Shown: positions 58,411 to 64,000 of the stretch, in pieces
Position numbering within the stretch: the stretch's first letter is position 1
How the letters are laid out: each line of letters opens with the position of its first letter
Source: Actinomadura physcomitrii
Lineage (GTDB): Bacteria > Actinomycetota > Actinomycetes > Streptosporangiales > Streptosporangiaceae
Assembly (NCBI RefSeq): GCF_008923205.2
Contig: NZ_WBMS02000008.1
Location: 207,711 to 271,710, forward strand
DNA: 64,000 nucleotides
Direction of reading: 5' to 3'
Translations under genes and position numbers: made by a program
Notes under the pieces: model-generated
What the model saw: the letters and a program-made list of their open reading frames with translations, nothing else
Told to the model about the DNA's origin: nothing
Database searches by the model: none

Positions 58411-59049
58411 CTAAAGGGCGGCGACGAGCGTGACGGCGCCGGCGGTGATGAGGGCCGCCGCCCACACCCGGTCCAGGTTGAACCAGGCGCGGCGCAGGAT
58501 CGCCAGGCCCACGATCTCGTAGACGGCGACGGCGATGGTCCCCGCGACCGCCAGCATCGCCAGCGTGTGCACCCCGGTCACGAAGATCGCGGCGGACACG
58601 GCGTTCCCGGACGCCGGCGCGAGCCCGTGGTGGTGGCCGGCGGGGACCGTCCCGGACGAGGTGAGCACGGGCAGCAGCATGAGGCCCGCGCCGTGCGCCG
58701 ACGACATCAGGAACGACCAGGCGGCGAGCTGCCACAGCGAGATCCGCATGCCGACCCAGCGGAAGTGCCGCCGCGACAGCAGCCGCCACAGCCCGAACCC
58801 GACCAGCACGATCCCGCCGCCGATCGCGACCGCCTGGGTCGCCACGACCGACCGGGTCAGCGCGACGAGGACCGCGACGGCCCCGACGGACGCGGCGTGG
58901 CCCGCGGCGATCGCCGGCAGCGACTGCAGGACGAGGGCCCGGCTGCGCTCCTGCAGGCCGCGGGCCACGGCGAACAGCCAGCCCATCGCCGGGTTGAGGC
59001 CGTGGAAGGCACCCATCGCGACGAGCGCGGCGAGCGAACCGTCCTTCAC
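58411..59049 (-). CDS. Polytopic membrane protein of the sulfur gene cluster
   Basis: 212 residues, about six hydrophobic helices. It begins AALVAMGAFHGLNPAMGWLFAVARGLQE, where the intramembrane HGLNP motif resembles the HxxxxD-type metal-site helices of NicO/UreH-like transporters but is not the same. A histidine-bearing loop (GTVPAGHHHGLAP) lies between helices 4 and 5, and HGAGLMLLPV and GVHTLAML add further membrane histidines. A metal (for example copper) transport or maturation role for the adjacent SBP56 enzyme is a hypothesis. GTG start 4 bases after the upstream stop. Confidence 0.72.
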   Translation of the reverse strand: MKDGSLAALVAMGAFHGLNPAMGWLFAVARGLQERSRALVLQSLPAIAAGHAASVGAVAVLVALTRSVVATQAVAIGGGIVLVGFGLWRLLSRRHFRWVGMRISLWQLAAWSFLMSSAHGAGLMLLPVLTSSGTVPAGHHHGLAPASGNAVSAAIFVTGVHTLAMLAVAGTIAVAVYEIVGLAILRRAWFNLDRVWAAALITAGAVTLVAAL

Positions 59050-59053
59050 CGCT

Positions 59054-60457
59054 CTACGGGTAGCAGTAGGAGTCGGACGAGGCGTCGCCGCCCTGCAGCC
59101 GCGTCTGGTGGGGGCGCCGGCCGCGGAACGCGTCGCCGTGCGGGAAGAACCGCTCGTCGAACGCGAAGCCGCCGCCGGTGGAGTCGAGTTTGGCCATCCA
59201 CGCGCCGACGCCGTCGGGGTAGAACTGGTCGTCCCAGGATCCGTAGAGCGAGTTGGTGATGTAGACGCGCTTCCCGTCGCGGCTGACCTCGACCATCTGC
59301 GGCCCGCCGGCGAGCGGCAGGTCCGGCGCGGCCGGGTGCGGGGTGCGGCGGGTGATGCCGCCGATGCGCACCGAGCCGGCCTCGACGGGGTGGAACGGGT
59401 CGCCGACGTCGTAGCGCTTCAGCTCGCCGGTGCCCCAGCACGACACGTACAGCCACCGGTCGTCCACGGACAGGTCGATGTCGGTGACCAGCGGCGGGAC
59501 GGCGCCGAACGGCGCGATGACCTCGGGGAGGGACGCGGCGTCGCCGGCCGGTTCGGCGGGGATGGTGATGACCTTCGTCGCGGCCCACCGGTCGCCGTCG
59601 CGGTGCCACAGCCACACCGACGCCGACAGGTCCTCGACGCTGACGACGACGCCGGCGAAGCCGTACTGCTTGGTCGGGTCGTGCGCGGGCCGCAGCTCCA
59701 GCACCATCTGGTGCTGGTCGCCGAGGTCGACCTCCTGGACGTGGCGGCGCCTGCGCAGGTCCCAGAAGTGCAGCGAGTGCCCGTACTTGCGGCCGAGCAG
59801 CAGCTCGCCGACGACGCCGTCCTCGATCATCGACGGGGTGCCCCACTCGGAGGTGATGAGCACGTCGTGCGCGATGTGCCACCAGGCGTCGTAGGCGAAG
59901 TACTGCGGGCCGCGATCGACCTCCCAGCGGCCGAGGACGTCGAACGAGGTGTGGTCGAGCAGCGCGATCCCGCCCGGCCCCTCCTCTCCATGGGCGCCGC
60001 CGAGCGCGGTCAGGTAGAGCCCCTCGGGTCCGCAGTGGACGGTGTGGGGCCGCGAGTACCCGGCGCGCTTCGCCAGCTCGTCCGGCTCCAGGATCTTCAC
60101 GATCTCCGGTGACGTCGGATCGTCCTTGGTGTCGATGACGTAGACGCGCGACGACCGGAGCCCCGGGACGATCAGGTAGCGGCGCTCCACGTGCGGGTGC
60201 GGAGCGTACGGGCACAGGGCGCTGCTGCACGCGTTCCATCCGAAATGGTGCAGCTCGTCGCCGAGGTGCGGCAGGTCCGTCCAGCCGACGACGTCGCCGT
60301 AGGACGCCGAGCCGGGATCGACGTCGAGGACGGCGATCGCGTCCGGCTTCTCCGCCGCGCGGTCGAACGCGGCGACGTAGGCCAGCTTCTCCGGCGGCGC
60401 CGACACCGCGTCCCGCGGCGAGGCGTAGAAGGTGGGGTCGGGCTTCCAGAGTGCCAT
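59054..60457 (-). CDS. SBP56-family methanethiol oxidase / selenium-binding protein
   Basis: 467 residues, the normal size for the family. Family marks are FYASPRDAV near the N-terminus, HHFGWNACSSALC, RRYLIVPGLRSSRVYVID, SRPHTVHCGPEGLYLTALG, GPQYFAYDAWWHI, LLGRKYGHSLHFWDL, DIDLSVDDRWLYVSCWGTGEL and LAGGPQMVEVSRDGKRVYITNSLYGSWDDQFYP. Characterised members oxidise methanethiol to hydrogen sulfide, formaldehyde and peroxide, using copper. No signal peptide is visible. GAAGGGA precedes the ATG. It sits 11 bases after the sulfite-oxidase-like gene. Confidence 0.9.
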   Translation of the reverse strand: MALWKPDPTFYASPRDAVSAPPEKLAYVAAFDRAAEKPDAIAVLDVDPGSASYGDVVGWTDLPHLGDELHHFGWNACSSALCPYAPHPHVERRYLIVPGLRSSRVYVIDTKDDPTSPEIVKILEPDELAKRAGYSRPHTVHCGPEGLYLTALGGAHGEEGPGGIALLDHTSFDVLGRWEVDRGPQYFAYDAWWHIAHDVLITSEWGTPSMIEDGVVGELLLGRKYGHSLHFWDLRRRRHVQEVDLGDQHQMVLELRPAHDPTKQYGFAGVVVSVEDLSASVWLWHRDGDRWAATKVITIPAEPAGDAASLPEVIAPFGAVPPLVTDIDLSVDDRWLYVSCWGTGELKRYDVGDPFHPVEAGSVRIGGITRRTPHPAAPDLPLAGGPQMVEVSRDGKRVYITNSLYGSWDDQFYPDGVGAWMAKLDSTGGGFAFDERFFPHGDAFRGRRPHQTRLQGGDASSDSYCYP

Positions 60458-60468
60458 GGCGGGTCCCT

Positions 60469-61782
60469 TCAGAGGACGGTGACCGGGTGGCGGACGACGG
60501 CGCCGAACAGGTAGCCGAGCGTGTTGTAGGGCGCGGTGGACGGCTGGGACGCGCCGGTGTCGTCGGTCGCGCGGGCGAGCAGCTCGTGGCGTCCGCGGCC
60601 GTCGGGCCGCCACGGGAACTCCCAGCGGACCCAGCCGTGCGCGGCGGTGTGCCGGTCGTGGACGCGGGCGCGCCGCCACGTCCGGCCGCCGTCCGCGCTG
60701 ACCTCGACCTTCGTCACCCGTCCCGTGCCGGACCAGGACCGTCCGTGCAGGACCTGGGTGTGGGCGGGGAGCGAGGCGTCCCACGGCAGCTCGAACGCCG
60801 ACTTGACGTTCATGCGGGTGAGCGGCGCGCTGCCCTCGGGCGGGTAGCCGGGGCCGAAGAGCCGGTAGTAGCGGGTGTTCCACGGGGAGTGGAGCGGCTC
60901 GTCGGCGACCTGGATGTCGCCGAGCCACTTGATGTTGGCGACGCCCACCCAGGACGGGACGACGAGCCGGACGGGGAAGCCGTGGTCGGGCGGCAGCGGC
61001 GCGCCGTTCATCTCGTAGGCGAGCAGGACGTCCTTGAGCGCCTTGGCGACGGGCAGGGGGCGCCTGACCCGGCCGAGGTTCTCGCCTTCGTCCACGAAGT
61101 CAGCGTCCAGCCCGCGCGGGAGGATGTCCACAGCCTGCGGGGTGAGACCCGCGCGTTCCAGGACGGCCGACAGCGGCACGCCGCGCCAGCGGGCGACGCC
61201 GACCGCGCCGAGCCTCCACGGCGTGCCGGACACCTCCTGGCCCTGCTGGGAGGCGTAGAAGCCGCGCGCGTTGCCGGTGCATTCGATGAACGAGGTGATG
61301 GTCTCGGCGCGCATCCCGAGGAGGTCCTCGTAGGAGAACTCGACGGGACGCGATTCCGGCGGCGCGCCGTGCAGGCCGGTGCCCCAGAGCTTGAGCCGCC
61401 AGGTGCGGGCGTCGATGCGCGGCGTGGCGATGTGGTTGCGGACGAAGAACCGGTCCGCGGGCGTGAGGAGGCCCTGCCCGCGCATGGCCTCCCAGCGCAT
61501 CTCCGCGTTGGTGCCGTGGGGGATGAACAGGTCGGGCGGCAGCGGCTTGACGATCCCGGTGGCGGGGGCGGTGCCGGCGAGCGCCGGGCGCGGGGAGGCG
61601 GCGGCCGCGCCGAGGGCGGCGCCGAATCCCGCGCCGGCGGACACCCGCAGCATGCCGCGCCGTGACAGCGCATGCCCGGACGGCGCGGCCTGGGCTGCGC
61701 GGACGCGCTGGTAGGTCGCCTCGTCGGTCAGGTCGCCGTCGTGTCCGGGCTGGGGACAGTGAGGGATGTCACCGGTTCGCAT
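60469..61782 (-). CDS. Tat-exported sulfite-oxidase-family molybdoenzyme
   Basis: 437 residues. A twin-arginine signal (HALSRRGMLRVSAGAGFGAA) lies after an unusually long 28-residue hydrophilic leader that contains CPQPGH. The oxidoreductase molybdopterin domain has the molybdenum-ligand cysteine in SFIECTGNARGFY, and PVRLVVPSWVGVANIKWLGDI. The C-terminal Mo-co dimerisation domain (VEVSADGGRTWRRARV; YNTLGYLFGAVV) is complete. It probably oxidises sulfite or a related S-compound outside the membrane. ATG at 61782 is 7 bases after a CAGCAT -10. Confidence 0.92.
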   Translation of the reverse strand: MRTGDIPHCPQPGHDGDLTDEATYQRVRAAQAAPSGHALSRRGMLRVSAGAGFGAALGAAAASPRPALAGTAPATGIVKPLPPDLFIPHGTNAEMRWEAMRGQGLLTPADRFFVRNHIATPRIDARTWRLKLWGTGLHGAPPESRPVEFSYEDLLGMRAETITSFIECTGNARGFYASQQGQEVSGTPWRLGAVGVARWRGVPLSAVLERAGLTPQAVDILPRGLDADFVDEGENLGRVRRPLPVAKALKDVLLAYEMNGAPLPPDHGFPVRLVVPSWVGVANIKWLGDIQVADEPLHSPWNTRYYRLFGPGYPPEGSAPLTRMNVKSAFELPWDASLPAHTQVLHGRSWSGTGRVTKVEVSADGGRTWRRARVHDRHTAAHGWVRWEFPWRPDGRGRHELLARATDDTGASQPSTAPYNTLGYLFGAVVRHPVTVL

Positions 61783-61789
61783 GTGCTCG

Positions 61790-61822
61790 ATGCTGCTGAT
61801 CGGCGACCCGAAAGTCAACTTT
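61790..61822 (-). promoter_or_regulatory. Promoter of the sulfite-oxidase/SBP56 operon with overlapping palindrome
   Basis: On the minus strand TTGACT (61813-61818) and CAGCAT (61790-61795) are separated by 17 bases, and CAGCAT is 7 bases from the ATG: a leaderless promoter with a near-consensus -35. AAAGTCAACTTT (61811-61822) is a symmetric 5-2-5 inverted repeat covering the -35, a likely operator. Confidence 0.65.
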
Positions 61823-61896
61823 CCCTACGGATTTACCATGGAAATGGAGCCGGAATCCCGGGATGCGGACGTCTGGGAGTCGGCGCCTCGGCTGGG

Positions 61897-61902
61897 TAGC
61901 CT
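61897..61902 (+). promoter_or_regulatory. -10 hexamer TAGCCT of the MoxR-type gene
   Basis: TAGCCT is 7 bases before the ATG at 61910, with no ribosome-binding site between: leaderless configuration, divergent from the sulfite-oxidase promoter. Confidence 0.5.
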
Positions 61903-61909
61903 GGCGGGC

Positions 61910-62815
61910 ATGGCGGACACGGCGGACACGGCGCCGGCGGGCGAGGTCGACTCGCCCGCGGGCCTCGCGAGCCTGCTGGACCGGCACGCCTACCTCTGCG
62001 ACGAGGGCCTCGCCACCGCGTGCTTCCTCGCGCTGCGGATGGGCCGGCCGCTCTTCCTGGAGGGCGAGGCCGGGGTCGGCAAGACGGAACTGGCCAAGAC
62101 CCTCGCGACGGCGCTCGGCGCGCCGCTGATCCGGTTGCAGTGCTACGAGGGGCTCGACGCCTCGCAGGCGCTCTACGACTGGGACTTCCCGCGCCAGCTG
62201 CTGCACCTGCGCGCCGCCGAGGCCGCCGGGATCGGCGACGTCGCGCGGCTGGAAGGCGAGCTGTACGACCGGCGGTTCCTGCTCGCCCGGCCGCTGCTGC
62301 GGGCGCTGGAGACCTCCCCGAGCGTGCTGCTCGTCGACGAGCTGGACCGCGCCGACGACGAGTTCGAGGCGTTCCTGCTCGAGGTGCTCAGCGACTTCAC
62401 CATCACCGTCCCCGAGCTCGGCACGATCCGGGCCGAGCGCCCGCCGGTCGTCGTCGTCACCTCCAACCGGACCCGCGAGGTGCACGACGCGCTGAAGCGG
62501 CGCTGCCTGTACCACTGGCTGGAGCACCCGTCGTTCGACCGCGAGGTCGCGATCATCCGGCGGCGGCTGCCCGCCGCCGCCGCGCGGCTGGCCGGTCAGG
62601 TCGCGGGCGTGGCGCAGCGGCTGCGGACCCGCGACCTGCTCAAGCCGCCGGGCGTCGCGGAGACCCTGGACTGGACCGAGGCGCTGGTCGCGCTCGGCGT
62701 CCGCGAGCTGGACCCCGGTACCGCCGCGGTGACCCTCGGCGCCGTGCTGAAGTACCGCGAGGACCAGCAGCGCGTGCTCGCCGGCGGCCTCGACGCCCTG
62801 CTCAACGGCGGGTGA
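61910..62815 (+). CDS. MoxR/CoxD-type AAA+ ATPase
   Basis: 301 residues. Walker A FLEGEAGVGKTELAKTLA, Walker B SVLLVDELDRADDEF and sensor VVVTSNRTREVHDALKRRCLYHW are intact. YEGLDASQALYDWDFPRQLL is characteristic of the CoxD branch that matures carbon-monoxide-dehydrogenase-like molybdenum hydroxylases together with the CoxE VWA protein, which is the next gene (4-base gap). The ATG at 61910 is set by the TAGCCT -10. Confidence 0.93.
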   Translation: MADTADTAPAGEVDSPAGLASLLDRHAYLCDEGLATACFLALRMGRPLFLEGEAGVGKTELAKTLATALGAPLIRLQCYEGLDASQALYDWDFPRQLLHLRAAEAAGIGDVARLEGELYDRRFLLARPLLRALETSPSVLLVDELDRADDEFEAFLLEVLSDFTITVPELGTIRAERPPVVVVTSNRTREVHDALKRRCLYHWLEHPSFDREVAIIRRRLPAAAARLAGQVAGVAQRLRTRDLLKPPGVAETLDWTEALVALGVRELDPGTAAVTLGAVLKYREDQQRVLAGGLDALLNGG

Positions 62816-62819
62816 GCCG

Positions 62820-63953
62820 GTGCGGGACGTCACCGAGACGATGGTCGGGTTCGCCAGGACGCTGCGCGCCGCCGGCGGCACCGCCGACCCCGAGCGGGTC
62901 CAGGCGCTGCTCGCCGCGCTCGACCACCTCGACGTCCTCGACCCGTCCGAGGTGTACTGGGCGGGCCGGCTGACGCTGTGCGCCGACCCCGACGACCTCG
63001 CCCGCTACGACCGCTGCTTCGCCGCGTACTTCTCCGGTGCGACGGCCGGCCCGGTGCGCCGTCCGCCGCCCGTGGTCGTGCGCCGCGTGACGGTCGCCGA
63101 GCCGGACGGCGGCGCCGGCGGCGACGAGGAGGAGGACGGCGAGGTGAGCGCTGCGACCGCGAGCGCCGTCGAGGTGCTGCGCGACCGGGACGTCGCGCGG
63201 CTGACCGCCGCCGAGCGCGCCGAGGTCGCCCGGCTGATCGCGGTGCTGGACGCGGGCGCCGAGCGCCGCCGGTCGCGCCGGTTCACGCCGGCGCCGGCGG
63301 GCCGCCTCGACCCGGCCCGGACCGTCCGGGAGACGCTGCGGCGCGGCGGCGAGACGTCGCTGCTGCGGCACCGGGCGCACCGCACCCGGCCGCGCCGCGC
63401 CGTGCTGATCGTGGACGTCAGCGGGTCGATGGGCCCGTACGCCGACGCGCTGCTGCGGTTCGCGCACGCCGCGGCCCGCTCCGGCGGCCGGGACGTGGAG
63501 GTGTTCAGCGCGGGCACGCGGCTGACCCGGCTCACTCGCGAGCTGCGGCACCGGGACGCGGACGCGGCGATGGCGGCGGCGTCCGCCGCGATCCCGGACT
63601 GGAGCGGCGGCACCCGGCTCGGCGAGGAGCTGAAGGAGTTCCTCGACCGGTTCGGGCAGCGCGGCCTGGCGCGCGGCGCGGTCGTGGTGATCGCCTCGGA
63701 CGGCTGGGAGCGCGGCGACGCGGCGCTGCTCGGCGAGCAGATGGCCCGGCTGCGGCGGCTCGCGCACCGGGTGATCTGGGCGAACCCGCACAAGGCGCGG
63801 CCCGGGTACGAGCCGCTCACCGCGGGGATGGCGGCGGCGCTTCCGCACGTCGACGACTTCACCTCCGGCCACAGCCTCGCCGCCCTGGAGGGGCTGGCGC
63901 GGCTGATCGCCGACACCGGAAGGGGACGGGCGCATGCGCGACGTGCTGGATGA
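62820..63953 (+). CDS. CoxE-like VWA-domain protein
   Basis: 377 residues. A helical N-terminal part (VGFARTLRAAGGTADPERVQ) is followed by an acidic linker (GGAGGDEEEDGEV). The C-terminal von Willebrand A domain has the MIDAS motif LIVDVSGSMGPYADALLRFAHA, then WSGGTRLGEELKEF and VVVIASDGWERGD. CoxE works with CoxD to insert the active-site metal of Mo-Cu hydroxylases. GTG start. The stop lies inside the next gene, which begins 20 bases earlier. Confidence 0.92.
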   Translation: MRDVTETMVGFARTLRAAGGTADPERVQALLAALDHLDVLDPSEVYWAGRLTLCADPDDLARYDRCFAAYFSGATAGPVRRPPPVVVRRVTVAEPDGGAGGDEEEDGEVSAATASAVEVLRDRDVARLTAAERAEVARLIAVLDAGAERRRSRRFTPAPAGRLDPARTVRETLRRGGETSLLRHRAHRTRPRRAVLIVDVSGSMGPYADALLRFAHAAARSGGRDVEVFSAGTRLTRLTRELRHRDADAAMAAASAAIPDWSGGTRLGEELKEFLDRFGQRGLARGAVVVIASDGWERGDAALLGEQMARLRRLAHRVIWANPHKARPGYEPLTAGMAAALPHVDDFTSGHSLAALEGLARLIADTGRGRAHARRAG

Positions 63954-64000
63954 CATCGCCGGCTGGTACGCGGCGGGGGAGACGTTCGGGCTGGCGACGG
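63934..64000 (+). CDS. XdhC/CoxF-family accessory protein (3' truncated)
   Basis: Only the first 22 codons are inside the window: MRDVLDDIAGWYAAGETFGL followed by AT. This N-terminus matches XdhC/CoxI proteins, which bind molybdenum cofactor and deliver it to xanthine/CO dehydrogenase-type enzymes. GGAAGGGGA lies upstream of the ATG. The assignment is reinforced by its position after CoxD- and CoxE-like genes; it overlaps the CoxE-like gene by 20 bases. Confidence 0.7.
   Translation, partial: MRDVLDDIAGWYAAGETFGLAT

Overview
The window is GC-rich throughout, uses GTG, ATG and occasional TTG starts, and has strongly GC-biased third codon positions. It carries bldD, the actinobacterial integration host factor and a PASTA kinase. 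Gene order closely follows the conserved actinomycete blocks thi-metF-polyprenyl synthetase and bldD-pyr-mihF-gmk-rpoZ-coaBC-metK-priA-def-fmt-rsmB-rpe-rib-hisG. I infer a filamentous actinomycete, probably Streptosporangiales/Thermomonosporaceae (Actinomadura-like); the genus is not provable from sequence alone. No tRNA, rRNA, CRISPR array, prophage or insertion sequence was seen.

Left part (1-24 kb): a truncated sodium:solute symporter; endonuclease IV; a four-PASTA Ser/Thr kinase; a DMT exporter; a TPP-riboswitch-controlled thiO-thiS-thiG operon on the minus strand; then a ferredoxin-reductase-like flavoprotein, an Rv2175c-type DNA-binding protein, thiE and a 53-residue acidic protein on the plus strand. 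A tail-anchored kinase, a secreted GH3 glycosidase and a CMD-family protein sit between thiE and the divergent polyprenyl synthetase/metF pair. Next come a GNAT enzyme, two WXG100-like/secretion-type proteins, an ArsC-like protein, a YbaK deacylase, a SAV_6107-type HEPN protein behind a perfect LexA box, a CoA transferase and a 14-TM MFS transporter.

Middle part (24-40 kb): bldD has a sigma70-type promoter overlapped by a BldD box. It diverges from the eight-gene UMP operon pyrR-pyrB-pyrC-carA-carB-pyrK-pyrD-pyrF, whose genes mostly overlap by 1-4 bases and which starts with a PyrR-binding hairpin that buries the pyrR Shine-Dalgarno. A noncoding 1.2-kb region follows, with a tandem structured repeat and a G-quadruplex motif. 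Then come mihF, gmk, rpoZ, coaBC and metK.

Right part (40-64 kb): a polytopic membrane protein; helicase-dead PriA; a 608-residue unknown; def-fmt-rsmB; rpe and a HAD phosphatase; an FMN-riboswitch-led ribE-ribM-ribAB-ribH operon; hisG (without hisE in front) with a PH-domain protein; two tandem Uma2 nucleases; and a D,D-carboxypeptidase. A three-gene sulfur module follows (sulfite-oxidase-like molybdoenzyme, methanethiol-oxidase/SBP56, polytopic membrane protein). It faces divergently a CoxD/CoxE/XdhC-type set for molybdenum-hydroxylase maturation that runs off the right edge.

Many genes have a TANNNT hexamer 6-9 bases before the start codon, so leaderless or near-leaderless transcription appears common here.
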